Shown: positions 43,101 to 51,411, numbered from the stretch's first letter. The stretch is 64,000 nt of DNA from Flavobacteriaceae bacterium UJ101 (GCA_001880285.1 CP016269.1:310001-374000); one strand, 5' to 3'. A program made the numbers and translations. Notes: generated from the sequence alone by a model not told the origin.

Positions 43101-44080
43101 CAACCCTTGCAGGAATTGGAATGGCTTTAGACGGAACAGATAATGTAGTAGAACTAGGATGTGCCAATATGCCTGCTTTCCAAATTGATTATCAAGAATG
43201 TGGAAGCACGCCTGAACTTGCTGCATTAGATTTTATCAACCCTAAAAATGGAGATTTTATTACACTAGCAAGTGGTGAGAATGTAAATATTGAATTAAAT
43301 ATTACAGATCCAAACCAATCTGTTTCCAATATTCAAATTACAGTTGATAATCAAACTTTTAATGGAACAACAGCTACTTGGACTCCAAATGGTTTTGGAG
43401 CATATACCCTAACAGCTACTGCTAAAGATGGTAATACAAATTTAGAAAAAAGTATTACCATAACTCTTATTGATTCTGATGTAGCTACAGGTTGTGAAGG
43501 AATTGCTTCTTGGAGTGCCCAAGCGTATGCTACTCCTAACACAGAAGTATATTACAACGGTGCTATCTATAAAAACAAATGGTATGCTGAAGCTACAGAC
43601 CAACCAGGCTCTTCAGATGTTTGGGCGTTTGTAGATTATTGTGGTGAAGGTCCTGATCTAAGTACTACTTGTGGTTATGAAGAATGGAATACTAATAAAG
43701 TATATGCAACCGGTGGTTTACAAGTGTATTATCAAGGAAATATTTACCAAAGTAATTGGTGGACGAAAGGAAACATTCCTTCATCAACAAACGAATGGTC
43801 TTTAGTATCTTCTTGTCCTAACACTTCTGCTAGAATTGCCACAACAGAAATTTTTGAACTTCCTACTTTTAAAGTATATCCTAATCCTACTTCTGATATA
43901 TTGTATATTCAAACCGATAAATCAGTTGTTAAAGGAATGATATACTCTTTAACAGGTCGCCCTATTCAAACATTCAATTCTAAACAGATTCAAGTTCATA
44001 GCTTATCAAGTGGAACTTATCTCTTAAAAGTCATTTTCTCAGATGGATCTAGTCAAAGTACTAAATTCTCTAAGAAATAA
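40172..44080 (+). CDS. secreted bifunctional GH18-GH19 chitinase with T9SS sorting domain
   Basis: 1302-residue secreted chitin hydrolase. Order: signal peptide (about 1-22); GH18 catalytic domain (about 33-485) with the DxxDxDxE motif in FDGIDIDWEF (Glu near 238); two Ig/PKD-like linkers (about 510-600 and 607-685), the second with a DUF5011-like IEDGDLTSSI; GH19 domain (about 690-1000) with catalytic Glu in SQETTGGW (near 812) and LYFREEQ (near 833), plus GRGPIQLSWNYNYG; a third Ig-like domain (about 1014-1100); two CBM5/12-like chitin-binding modules (about 1108-1155 and 1165-1215); a T9SS type-A tail (about 1228-1302) with VYPNPTSDILYI. Joining retaining and inverting chitinases in one chain suggests attack on crystalline chitin. 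It is monocistronic, with its own terminator. Confidence 0.95.
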   Translation: MRKINLLMIFALCCSSLLFSQATEYQHKKDHHQKEVIGYFTNWDAWKAANHGVTKGFYNQLNIDYSQYTILNWSFLGVAKDGSLHSGDLRNKNIYQEGTVQDPGPMFYDDIYSSWDYWLLYGDLQIFQYLPDDLDKKNTHESYWAYEQYGYKGNGSGWINTKTGESGSFPLPLPKPGSNKGLLDLAHANNVKVMVSIGGWSMSKHFPDVAADPAKRARFVEDCSKLINMGFDGIDIDWEFPGVSGMNFQGTSHDYTNFAILMEEIRAAIGPDKLLTAAFGQTPNKLSGFDWNRLDQSMDYFNMMTYDFHGGWSNIAGHNAPLYSYDGEEYGPMSVDDTFQYLVSIGVNPQKINLGVGFYGRGVITNGNAALNAPTVKVNKTIQPDGPISTAGDYTNWGAFDATPMYNYIQQNKEGWTYNWDDQAKVPYLTKGNYFLSFDDQRSIEEKAKYVNAKNAGGVIIWQVFGDQKPGTITETIASKLPYAPSTEAPLVNTLNRVFAENGTPDNIPPTITLVKPESNTLFSQETLDTIAIEVTISDTDGLISSTEFTINSEIVSFSQSQNSFTLNYLPQSFGDYSLNITATDNDGATSSLSSTFKIEEKSIINNAPEFTGIQNIQITVGDSFNALDNITAQDIEDGDLTSSITIEGTVDTNTVGSYTLTYSVQDTQGLTTQAERVITVQSSTNGNNGLNDLISETMWAELFPNRYGQSTHITQSDTTDFYSYANFVEAVQRMQNIQITFERKCATNAYKITRKDKTTGATVVIREDDNFSSSSATIITQVVDYGSFLSEGNLETKKRELMAFLANISQETTGGWDTAPGGKYAWGLYFREEQGYAGSSSIGYVDSGSTLYPPTAGKSYHGRGPIQLSWNYNYGQVSQFLYGDKQILLDNPEKVIEDGALAFQTAIWFWMTPQYPKPSAHDSMVGNWQPTAQQRDAGLIPGFGSTVNIINGGIECNSGTENTKVLGRIGHYERYTTLAGIGMALDGTDNVVELGCANMPAFQIDYQECGSTPELAALDFINPKNGDFITLASGENVNIELNITDPNQSVSNIQITVDNQTFNGTTATWTPNGFGAYTLTATAKDGNTNLEKSITITLIDSDVATGCEGIASWSAQAYATPNTEVYYNGAIYKNKWYAEATDQPGSSDVWAFVDYCGEGPDLSTTCGYEEWNTNKVYATGGLQVYYQGNIYQSNWWTKGNIPSSTNEWSLVSSCPNTSARIATTEIFELPTFKVYPNPTSDILYIQTDKSVVKGMIYSLTGRPIQTFNSKQIQVHSLSSGTYLLKVIFSDGSSQSTKFSKK

Positions 44081-44098
44081 TTTCTATAATAGACAACG

Positions 44099-44129
44099 AA
44101 AGCCCTGAATCGTCATAATTCAGGGCTTT
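44099..44129 (+). terminator. rho-independent terminator after the chitinase gene
   Basis: AGCCCTGAAT at 44101-44110 and ATTCAGGGCT at 44118-44127 form a perfect 10-bp stem (12 bp with flanking A-T pairs), closed by a 7-base loop and followed by a T-rich run. It begins 19 bases after the chitinase stop. Confidence 0.85.
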
Positions 44130-44195
44130 TCTTTATTATTTAATTAAGAAGTTATTTCAATAACAATATAAATTCAAGATATTACTTACTAAAGC

Positions 44196-45275
44196 TTACT
44201 CTTCTTCAAACATTCTAACATGTACTTTTCCTCCTTTTTGAATCCATCCACGAAACATTCCAGTCGTATTAAAAGGTGTTGCAATATTTCCTTGCCGATC
44301 TAAAGCAATAATACCTCCGTCTCCATTTTTATCTACTAATTTTTTATGTACTACTTCATTAGACGCTTCTTTCAAAGAAAGACCTTTATACTTCATTAAA
44401 GCTGCAATATCATAAGCTACCACATTTCGAATAAAAAACTCACCATGACCCGTTGCAGATACTCCACAAGTTGCATTATCAGCGTAAGTACCTGCACCTA
44501 TTATCGGAGAGTCTCCTATTCTACCATAACGTTTGTTTGTCATTCCCCCTGTAGAAGTTCCTGCAGCTATATTTCCATATTGATCTAATGCCACAGCACC
44601 CACTGTCCCCATTTTAGGAGCCTCAATATAAACATCCTTATATACCTGTGCTTGGCTTTTATCATCATGATCCAATTGAACTTGTTCTTTCTTTTTTATA
44701 TTTTGTAATTGATTATATCGTTTCTCTGTAAAAAAGTAGTTTGAATCTACTATTTCTAATCCATTTTTCTCAGCAAAAAGTTCTGCTCCTTTTCCTGCCA
44801 TCATTACATGAGGTGATTTTTCCATTACTATAAATGCTCCTTCGATAGGGCTTTTAATATGTGAAACCCCTGCAACAGCTCCTGCCTTTCCTGTTTTACC
44901 ATCCATAATTGAAGCATCTAATTCATTTTTACCATCATGAGTAAAAACAGCTCCAACTCCAGCATTAAACAAAGGAGAAGCTTCCAAAACCTGAATAGCT
45001 TTAATAACTGCTTCAGTTGATTTCCCTCCTTTTTCTAAAACAGCATAACCTTGTTTTAAAGCTTCTTCTAATTTTATTTCATATTCTTTTTCTAATACTT
45101 CTGAAATATTTTCTTTTTTAATTCCTCCTGCCCCTCCATGGATAACAATCGTAATTGGACCATTTTTTTCTCTAGACATTTGTTTTTCTGATACCTCTTC
45201 ATCATTCTTTTTACTTATAGAATTACATGAGAAAAGCATTAAAAAACTTATAAGGGTGTAAAACGTTATTTTCAT
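44196..45275 (-). CDS. isoaspartyl peptidase/L-asparaginase, lipoprotein
   Basis: 359-residue Ntn-hydrolase of the plant-type asparaginase family, which cleaves isoaspartyl dipeptides and L-asparagine. IVIHGGAGG near residue 43 is the N-terminal block. The autocleavage site and nucleophile is Thr224 in KMGTVGAVALD, and GRIGDSPIIGAGTYAD and ATGHGEFFIRN are conserved. The N-terminus (LISFLMLFSCNS) has a lipobox with Cys17, so the precursor is likely exported and membrane-anchored, which differs from the cytosolic E. coli IaaA. The gene stands alone, on the minus strand. Confidence 0.93.
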   Translation of the reverse strand: MKITFYTLISFLMLFSCNSISKKNDEEVSEKQMSREKNGPITIVIHGGAGGIKKENISEVLEKEYEIKLEEALKQGYAVLEKGGKSTEAVIKAIQVLEASPLFNAGVGAVFTHDGKNELDASIMDGKTGKAGAVAGVSHIKSPIEGAFIVMEKSPHVMMAGKGAELFAEKNGLEIVDSNYFFTEKRYNQLQNIKKKEQVQLDHDDKSQAQVYKDVYIEAPKMGTVGAVALDQYGNIAAGTSTGGMTNKRYGRIGDSPIIGAGTYADNATCGVSATGHGEFFIRNVVAYDIAALMKYKGLSLKEASNEVVHKKLVDKNGDGGIIALDRQGNIATPFNTTGMFRGWIQKGGKVHVRMFEEE

Positions 45276-45306
45276 ACTATTTTTCTTTAAAGTTAAATAT
45301 ACTAAA

Positions 45307-45334
45307 AAATCCCAACCGTATACGATTGGGATTT
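45307..45334 (-). terminator. rho-independent terminator after purB
   Basis: AAATCCCAA (45307-45315) and TTGGGATTT (45326-45334) form a 9-bp stem, and the loop itself holds the palindrome CGTATACG, so the hairpin may extend. On the minus strand it is followed by a run of T. It lies about 20 bases past the purB stop and just ahead of the asparaginase gene. Confidence 0.8.
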
Positions 45335-45353
45335 AAATATCATATTATTCATA

Positions 45354-46781
45354 TTAAACTTTCATTTCATACTCCATTCCTAATAAATCCTTATTCTTTT
45401 CTAATACAGGATTTAAATGATAATGAAGAAAGTCAACCGTTTGTTGTTCTGCAAATCCAGTATATTTTTTAGGATCTGCTACTTTTTTTAATTCTTCTAA
45501 AGTAAAAGGATATGTTTTATCATTTGCAATACGTTCTAATAAATCGTTCTCTTTTCCTTCTTGTTTTACTTGTAAACCTGCCTCAATACTATGTACACGA
45601 ATACTTTCATGCAATTCTTGACGATCTCCTCCCGCTTTCACACCTTCCATAATAAACATTTCGGTCATCATAAATGGCAATTCTGCCATCACATGTTTTT
45701 CTATTACCTTAGGATAAACTACCATTCCATCCACAACATTATGCCAAATCGATAATAAAGCATCTGTAGCTAGAAAGGCTTGCGGAATCGATAAACGCTT
45801 GTTTGCAGAATCATCCAATGTTCTTTCAAACCATTGTGTAGCCGCAACCTGAGCAGGACTATTGGTTAACGCAATAACAAATTTAGCTAGTGAAGAAATA
45901 CGTTCAGAACGCATAGGATTACGTTTATAAGCCATAGCACTTGAACCAATTTGTTTTTTAGCAAAAGGCTCTTCCATCTCTTTTAAATTAGATAATAAAC
46001 GTAAATCATTGGTGAATTTATGTGCTGATTGTGCAATACTTGATAACACGTTCAATACGCGACTATCTACTTTACGATCATACGTTTGACCTGTTACAGC
46101 CTGGCTTGCTTTAAAGCCCATTTTTTGAGCTACTTTCTCATCCAATTGAATTAATTTTTCATAATCTCCTTCAAAAAGATCTTTATAACTAGCTCCTGTT
46201 CCTGTTGTTCCTTTTACTCCTCGTAACTTTAATGAATCTATTACAAATTCAAGCTCTTCAATATCCATTAATAAGCTTTGTAACCACAAGGTTGCTCGTT
46301 TTCCAACCGTAGTCAATTGTGCTGGCTGATAATGTGTAAAGCCTAAAGTAGGTAATCCTTTATTTTCTTTAGCAAAATTACCCAACAAGTGCATTACATT
46401 GATTAATTTCTTCTTAATAATTTGTAAGCCTTCTTTATGTTGAATAATATCTGTATTATCTCCTACAAAAGCAGAAGTTGCACCTAAATGAATAATAGGT
46501 TTTGCAGCAGGTGCCACATCTCCAAAAGCATGAACATGCGCCATTACATCATGACGAAATTCTTTTTCATATTGAGCTGCTACTTTAAAGTCAATATTGT
46601 TGACTTGAGTTTTCATTTCTTGTAATTGCTCATCTGTAATGGCAAGACCTAACTCTTGCTCGCTCTCTGCTAAAGCAATCCACAATTTTCTCCAAGTGGA
46701 AAATTTCATTTCTGGAGAAAATGTATATAACATTTCTTTACTACCGTAACGCTCTACTAATGGGTTGGAATATTGATTCAT
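45354..46781 (-). CDS. purB: adenylosuccinate lyase
   Basis: 475-residue enzyme of the fumarase/aspartase superfamily. It acts twice in purine synthesis, splitting SAICAR and adenylosuccinate to release fumarate. The three conserved regions are seen: HDVMAHVHAFG (with HLGATSAFVGDNTD), GFTHYQPAQLTTVGKR, and the signature loop GSSAMAYKRNPMRSE. The overall pattern is nearer the animal-type PurB (about 480 residues) than the short Bacillus form. It has its own promoter-like box and terminator. Confidence 0.97.
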   Translation of the reverse strand: MNQYSNPLVERYGSKEMLYTFSPEMKFSTWRKLWIALAESEQELGLAITDEQLQEMKTQVNNIDFKVAAQYEKEFRHDVMAHVHAFGDVAPAAKPIIHLGATSAFVGDNTDIIQHKEGLQIIKKKLINVMHLLGNFAKENKGLPTLGFTHYQPAQLTTVGKRATLWLQSLLMDIEELEFVIDSLKLRGVKGTTGTGASYKDLFEGDYEKLIQLDEKVAQKMGFKASQAVTGQTYDRKVDSRVLNVLSSIAQSAHKFTNDLRLLSNLKEMEEPFAKKQIGSSAMAYKRNPMRSERISSLAKFVIALTNSPAQVAATQWFERTLDDSANKRLSIPQAFLATDALLSIWHNVVDGMVVYPKVIEKHVMAELPFMMTEMFIMEGVKAGGDRQELHESIRVHSIEAGLQVKQEGKENDLLERIANDKTYPFTLEELKKVADPKKYTGFAEQQTVDFLHYHLNPVLEKNKDLLGMEYEMKV

Positions 46782-46815
46782 TTGTACTGTTTTATTTTCA
46801 TCTTGATTGAAGCCT

Positions 46816-46823
46816 CAAAAATA
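46816..46823 (-). promoter_or_regulatory. -7 promoter box for purB
   Basis: The minus strand reads TATTTTTG (complement of 46816-46823), a full match to TAnnTTTG, 34 bases upstream of the purB ATG. I do not see a good TTTG box 19-21 bases before it, so only the -7 element is called. Confidence 0.4.
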
Positions 46824-46870
46824 CAAATTTTGAGCGTTTCATGTATGTTAGGTTAAGGTTAAGGATTTGG

Positions 46871-46921
46871 GTTGTAAGTTGTAAGTTGTAAGTTGTAAGT
46901 TGTAAGTTGTAAGTTGTAAGT
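46871..46921 (+). repeat. heptanucleotide tandem repeat, about 7 copies
   Basis: The unit GTTGTAA is repeated seven times without error from 46871 to 46919 and then begins an eighth copy. Just before it, GGTTAA occurs twice with partial similarity. It lies in the 272-base region between the divergent purB and HCO-like genes, about 130 bases upstream of the latter. Repeats of this kind can change copy number by slippage. The rest of this intergenic region is AT-rich with no gene seen. Confidence 0.9.
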
Positions 46922-47053
46922 AAAAATATTAAAATCTACATTATATATTATCAATATTATTACACAGGTTTCTTTTAATTAAGGTTGTAAGGAAATTAAA
47001 AAAGAGGTAAGTTTGTTTTATATCTGTGATGTTAATCATTAGTTTCTATTTAA

Positions 47054-48253
47054 ATGAATTCACATTTTTATAAAATAAGCTTATCTTTTTTCTTTGTTAT
47101 TGCCATTATCGGAACTACCATGCGGGCTTTCTCTTTTTTTGATATTCCTTTAGAATACAAACATTTACTACATGCTCATTCTCATGTAGCTTTTCAAGGA
47201 TGGGTTTATACTTTGGTCATCCTTTTTACTACTCATTTATTTTTAACAACAGAACAAATAAAAAAAGGGTACTATTCTCTTCAATTTATTTTAACTATTG
47301 TGATTGTTTTAGGAATATTGATTGCGTTCTCACTTCAAGGCTATGCATTATTTTCTATCGTTTTCTCTTCTTTATTTCAATTGTTAAACTATTGGTTTAT
47401 TTTTCAGTTTTTCAATGATGTAAAAAAACATAAACCTACTCTCTCACTACGTTTTATAAAAACAGGATTCTGGTTAGGATTATTGTCTACACTAGCTCCT
47501 TGGGGAATTGGTATATTAACAGCTAAAGGGTATGCACATACAGAAGCTTACAGTTCTGTGCTCTACTTTTTCCTTCATTTTCAATACAATGGTTGGTTCT
47601 TATTTGTTGTTTTTGGGTTATTATTTAAATGGTTAGAAACCAATCAAATTACCTACAACACAAAAAAAGCAACTCTTTTCTATCAATTATTTACTTGGGC
47701 TATTATTCCAGCCTATACATTGTCATTATTAGGAATGAGTTTTAAAGATTATATTCTAATTCCAGCTATTATTGCAGCACTTTTGCAAATTATCGGATTA
47801 GGAGTACTCTACCAACTCTTAATTCCTATTCATAAAAAATGGCTTTCCACTCAGCATTTTTTAATTCAATTACTTTTAAAATGTGCATTTCTAGCCTTTA
47901 CTCTTAAAGTCGGATTACAATTTTTATCGTTACTTCCTTCTTTACAAGCCTATACATTCTCTAATCGTTTTATCATTATGGCCTATATGCATCTAAATTT
48001 AATTGGAATTATTTCGTTTAGCTTTATCGCCTATCTTTTTCATTTAAAATGGTTAAAAATTAATTGGATATCCACTTGTGGTAGTCTTTTTATTGTATTG
48101 GGATTTTTAATTAGTGAATTATTACTTGTTACCAGTGGTTTCAACCTATATCAATCTAATCTCATTCTTTTACTTTTCAGTGGATTAATGGCACTAGGTG
48201 TTCTTTTCTTAATTATGGGAAGTTTTAAGAAAGCTAATCTTTTCAATAAGTAA
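47054..48253 (+). CDS. 12-helix membrane protein with intramembrane histidines (heme-copper-oxidase-like)
   Basis: 399 residues with about 12 predicted helices and almost no soluble parts. Helix 2 has LLHAHSHVAFQGW (about 37-49), helix 6 YFFLHFQYNGWF (about 170-181) and helix 10 YMHLNLIGI (about 310-318). Histidines in helices 2, 6 and 10 of a 12-helix bundle recall the ligand layout of heme-copper oxidase subunit I and NO reductase; NnrS proteins are another comparison. I do not recognise a named family with certainty. It is 78 bases upstream of modA on the same strand. Its role is unknown; heme or metal binding in the membrane is an inference. Confidence 0.55.
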   Translation: MNSHFYKISLSFFFVIAIIGTTMRAFSFFDIPLEYKHLLHAHSHVAFQGWVYTLVILFTTHLFLTTEQIKKGYYSLQFILTIVIVLGILIAFSLQGYALFSIVFSSLFQLLNYWFIFQFFNDVKKHKPTLSLRFIKTGFWLGLLSTLAPWGIGILTAKGYAHTEAYSSVLYFFLHFQYNGWFLFVVFGLLFKWLETNQITYNTKKATLFYQLFTWAIIPAYTLSLLGMSFKDYILIPAIIAALLQIIGLGVLYQLLIPIHKKWLSTQHFLIQLLLKCAFLAFTLKVGLQFLSLLPSLQAYTFSNRFIIMAYMHLNLIGIISFSFIAYLFHLKWLKINWISTCGSLFIVLGFLISELLLVTSGFNLYQSNLILLLFSGLMALGVLFLIMGSFKKANLFNK

Positions 48254-48331
48254 ATCATTCTTTTGTAAAATAAATTCTATCGTATTTCTATTGAAACTAG
48301 TATCTTTACCTTACAATTCTATTTCAATAGC

Positions 48332-49087
48332 ATGAAAAAAATAATATGGACACTTTTCATCTGTTTTATATTTCTCTCTTGTCATCAAAAACAAGAAGAA
48401 AAATTAAACATTGCAGTGGCTGCAAACATGCAATTTGCTATGAAAGAATTGGTTAAGACTTTTACCCAAGAGACGGAAATTTCATGTGAATTAATCATAA
48501 GTTCTTCGGGTAAATTAACCGCTCAAATAAAAGAAGGAGCTCCTTTTGATGTTTTTGTTTCGGCTAATATGAAATATCCTACGGAATTATTTGAAACCGG
48601 ATATACAATAGAAAAACCCCAAGTTTATGCTTATGGAAAATTAGTTTTATGGTCTATGTTCGATCATATTACACCTTCTATTGAATTACTTCGTAGTCCA
48701 GAAGTTAGACATATTGTATTGGCAAATCCTAAAATGGCACCCTATGGCGCTGCTTCTATGGAAGTTATCAACCATTACAATATGAATACTGAATTACAAG
48801 ATAAATTGGTCTTCGGAGAAAGTATTGCACAAACCAATCAGTTTATCATTTCAAAATCAGCCGAAGTTGGTTTTACAGCAAAATCGGTTGTGTTAGCTTC
48901 TAAACTGAAAAATCAAGGGCATTGGATTGATATTGATGACATATACACGCCTATCGCACAAGGAGTCGTTATTATAAAACAACAAAACAATTTACAACCA
49001 CAAGCTGAAAAATTCTATCATTTTCTTTTTTCCAATACGGCTCAAAAGATTCTTCAAAACTATGGCTATGCAACCATTCAAAACTAA
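48332..49087 (+). CDS. modA: molybdate ABC transporter substrate-binding lipoprotein
   Basis: 251 residues. The signal peptide ends in a lipobox (FIFLSCHQK, Cys17), so the protein is membrane-anchored in the periplasm. LNIAVAANMQFAMKELVKTF, LIISSSGKLTAQIKEGAPFDVFVSAN and KMAPYGAASMEV are the oxyanion-binding ModA signatures. It binds molybdate or tungstate and delivers it to ModB. It is the first gene of the mod operon; the TOBE gene follows after 3 bases. Confidence 0.93.
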   Translation: MKKIIWTLFICFIFLSCHQKQEEKLNIAVAANMQFAMKELVKTFTQETEISCELIISSSGKLTAQIKEGAPFDVFVSANMKYPTELFETGYTIEKPQVYAYGKLVLWSMFDHITPSIELLRSPEVRHIVLANPKMAPYGAASMEVINHYNMNTELQDKLVFGESIAQTNQFIISKSAEVGFTAKSVVLASKLKNQGHWIDIDDIYTPIAQGVVIIKQQNNLQPQAEKFYHFLFSNTAQKILQNYGYATIQN

Positions 49088-49090
49088 TCT

Positions 49091-49489
49091 ATGAATACAT
49101 TTAAAGGAACCATACAATCCATTGAAACAAACGGGAGTCTTTCTTTAGTAAAAATAGAGGTTCAAACCTTAATTTTTAGTACAGTTGTTATTGAAACACC
49201 CCATACGGCTCCTTATTTAAAAAAAGGTACTACTATTCATATATTGTTTAAAGAAACTGAAGTTGTTATTGGGAAAAACACAGATCATCTTGTAAGTATG
49301 CAAAATAAGGTACAAGGAGAAATTTCTAAAATAGAAAAGGGTGCTTTATTAAGTAAACTTATCCTTCATACAGCAATTGGAGAGCTCACAGCAATTATAA
49401 CATCCAATGCAATTGAACAACTAAACTTGCAAGAAGGAGAACATGTTGTTGCTATGATTAAAACAAATGAAATAATGTTATCAAAATGA
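49091..49489 (+). CDS. TOBE-domain molybdate-binding protein
   Basis: 132-residue cytosolic protein made of two TOBE/Mop-like domains (about 1-65 and 68-132), the second reading VQGEISKIEKGALLSKLIL and HVVAMIKTNEIMLSK. Proteins of this kind (molbindins) bind and store molybdate. It lies between modA and modB and overlaps modB through ATGA, so it is surely made together with the transporter. It may buffer molybdate or regulate uptake. Confidence 0.88.
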   Translation: MNTFKGTIQSIETNGSLSLVKIEVQTLIFSTVVIETPHTAPYLKKGTTIHILFKETEVVIGKNTDHLVSMQNKVQGEISKIEKGALLSKLILHTAIGELTAIITSNAIEQLNLQEGEHVVAMIKTNEIMLSK

Positions 49490-50163
49490 TGGATTGGGAA
49501 CCTTTACTATTAACTTTCAAATTAGCTTTAATCACAACTTTATTATTATTGGTTATTGCTATTCCTCTAGCTTATTGGCTGGCTCATACTCAATCACGTA
49601 TAAAACCCATTATTGAGACTTTGGTTAGTATGCCTTTGGTATTGCCTCCTACTGTTTTAGGATTTTATTTACTAGTCACCTTTAGTCCTTCTAATTCATT
49701 TGGGGCTTGGTTAAATGATTTTTTTGGAATACAACTTATTTTTTCTTTTAAAGGACTCATTTTTGCTTCAATTATTTATAGCTTGCCTTTTATGGTACAT
49801 CCCATCCAAGCAGGCTTTTCCAATTTACCTTCCTCTCTTACGGAAGCTTCTTACGCATTAGGTAAGTCAAAAACGACTACCCTTTTTAAAGTACTGTTAC
49901 CCAATATAAAACCTTCTCTATTAACGGGAATTGTTTTGGCTTTTGCCCATACTATAGGAGAATTTGGCGTGGTATTAATGATTGGCGGAAATATACCTGG
50001 AAAAACAAAAGTTGCTTCTATTGCGATATACGATGAGGTTGAAGCCCTTAATTATAGTGCTGCTAATTCATATTCTTTTATTTTATTTATAATTTCCTTT
50101 AGTATATTATTAGTCGTCTATCTAATTAATGGAGGGTATTTAAAACGTTTTGGAAAATGGTGA
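49486..50163 (+). CDS. modB: molybdate ABC transporter permease
   Basis: 225 residues with about five helices. The permease EAA-like loop is in LTEASYALGKSKTTTLFKVLLPNIKPSLLTG, and SMPLVLPPTVLGFYLL and AHTIGEFGVVLMIGGNIPG are the ModB signatures. It forms the membrane channel for molybdate. The start ATG overlaps the TOBE gene stop by 4 bases, and its stop overlaps modC by 7 bases. Confidence 0.95.
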   Translation: MMDWEPLLLTFKLALITTLLLLVIAIPLAYWLAHTQSRIKPIIETLVSMPLVLPPTVLGFYLLVTFSPSNSFGAWLNDFFGIQLIFSFKGLIFASIIYSLPFMVHPIQAGFSNLPSSLTEASYALGKSKTTTLFKVLLPNIKPSLLTGIVLAFAHTIGEFGVVLMIGGNIPGKTKVASIAIYDEVEALNYSAANSYSFILFIISFSILLVVYLINGGYLKRFGKW

Positions 50164-51032
50164 AAATTGAATTACAAAAGAAATTAACTGCTGCCAAAGG
50201 ATCTTTATTTCTCGATGTCAAAATCAATATCGAAAAAGGACAATTGATTACCTTGTATGGAAAATCGGGTGCTGGTAAAACATCTATTCTTCGAATGATT
50301 GCCGGACTGCTTCAAGCAGATCAAGGCTTTATTTCTGTTCATGATTCCATATGGTTGGATACTCAAAAAAAAATCAATCTTAAGCCTCAAAAAAGAAAAA
50401 TAGGATTTGTATTTCAAGATTATGCTTTGTTTCCCAATATGACGGTAAAGGAAAACCTTCTTTTTGCTCTCGAAAAAGATCAAAACCCAAACATCGTTCA
50501 TGAATTAATCGAAATGATAGAACTTGGGGATTTACAACATAAAAAGCCTGAAACTTTATCAGGAGGGCAAAAACAACGGGTTGCATTAGCTCGTGCATTG
50601 GTTAGAAAACCTGAAATTTTAATGCTTGATGAACCTCTCTCTGCATTGGATCTGGATATGCGCATTAAACTACAAGATTACATTCTTAAAGTTCACAAAC
50701 AATACCATTTAACTACTTTATTAATTAGTCATGAACTCGGTGAAATCATTAAAATGTCTGATTATGTTTTCATACTTGAGAATGGTAAAATGATCAAGCA
50801 AGGAAAACCTATTGAACTTTTTACCCAAAAACAGGTTAGTGGAAAGTTTCAATTTACAGGTGAAATTATTGACATTAAAAAAGAAGATGTTTTATATATT
50901 GTAACCATATTAATTGGTGCTAATTTTGTCAAAATTGTAGCCGATGAAAGTGAAATTCAAAACCTTAGCATTGGAAACCAAGTTATTGTTGCATCCAAAG
51001 CTTTCAATCCTTTAATTCAAAAAATTAATTAA
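50157..51032 (+). CDS. modC: molybdate ABC transporter ATP-binding protein
   Basis: 291 residues. Walker A is GKSGAGKTS (about 35-43), the Q loop FVFQDYALFPNMTV, the signature LSGGQKQRVALARAL, Walker B ILMLDEPLSALD, and the switch histidine is in LLISHELGE. The C-terminal part (about 230-291) looks like a single shortened regulatory TOBE-like region. It powers ModB. It is slightly shorter than E. coli ModC (352), which has two Mop repeats; the separate TOBE protein may make up for that. Confidence 0.93.
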   Translation: MVKIELQKKLTAAKGSLFLDVKINIEKGQLITLYGKSGAGKTSILRMIAGLLQADQGFISVHDSIWLDTQKKINLKPQKRKIGFVFQDYALFPNMTVKENLLFALEKDQNPNIVHELIEMIELGDLQHKKPETLSGGQKQRVALARALVRKPEILMLDEPLSALDLDMRIKLQDYILKVHKQYHLTTLLISHELGEIIKMSDYVFILENGKMIKQGKPIELFTQKQVSGKFQFTGEIIDIKKEDVLYIVTILIGANFVKIVADESEIQNLSIGNQVIVASKAFNPLIQKIN

Positions 51033-51088
51033 TTGAATTAACTATAATTGATGTATTACAATTTTTTCATTATTTTTGTTACCAAACA

Positions 51089-51400
51089 ATGAAGTTTTTT
51101 ATTTACATATTCAGCATTTTCATTCTCACCTTGACTGTTCAACCTTGTCAAGATGGAGCTGATGACACCACTATTTCATATGAGCACCAAGATGACAATC
51201 ATGACCATGAAAATCACCAAGATTCATGCTCACCCTTCTGTTCATGCATATGCTGTGGTATGGTATCATCTGATATTGAATTAAATAAGGTTGCTTCTAC
51301 CAAAGAATTACCTGAATACAAAACAACACATACTTCTTTTTATAAAAATCTTTATTTTAAAGAATTTATAGACTCCATTACGCATCCTCCTATAGTATAA
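51089..51400 (+). CDS. small Cys/His-rich exported protein (DUF6660-like)
   Basis: 103 residues with a signal peptide (about 1-19) and a His/Asp-rich stretch (YEHQDDNHDHENHQDSC) followed by CSPFCSCICCGM: seven cysteines and five or more histidines within about 45 residues. This is the look of a periplasmic metal-binding protein. Such small proteins commonly precede CusA-type efflux genes in flavobacteria. I infer a copper or other soft-metal chaperone or sensor. It is separated from the pump gene by a hairpin (51412-51431). Confidence 0.75.
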   Translation: MKFFIYIFSIFILTLTVQPCQDGADDTTISYEHQDDNHDHENHQDSCSPFCSCICCGMVSSDIELNKVASTKELPEYKTTHTSFYKNLYFKEFIDSITHPPIV

Positions 51401-51411
51401 TTAGTATTTTG

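Noticed and set aside
42320-43542. Several antisense open frames (65-82 codons) under the chitinase gene
   Set aside because: They lie wholly within a well-supported coding region, show no protein-like motifs and have no promoter or start context of their own.
46871-46921. Short repeat considered as a CRISPR array
   Set aside because: The 7-base units abut directly with no spacers, and no cas genes are nearby.
50205-50598. Antisense open frames under modC
   Set aside because: They mirror the modC coding sequence, including its Walker and signature regions, and have no independent support.
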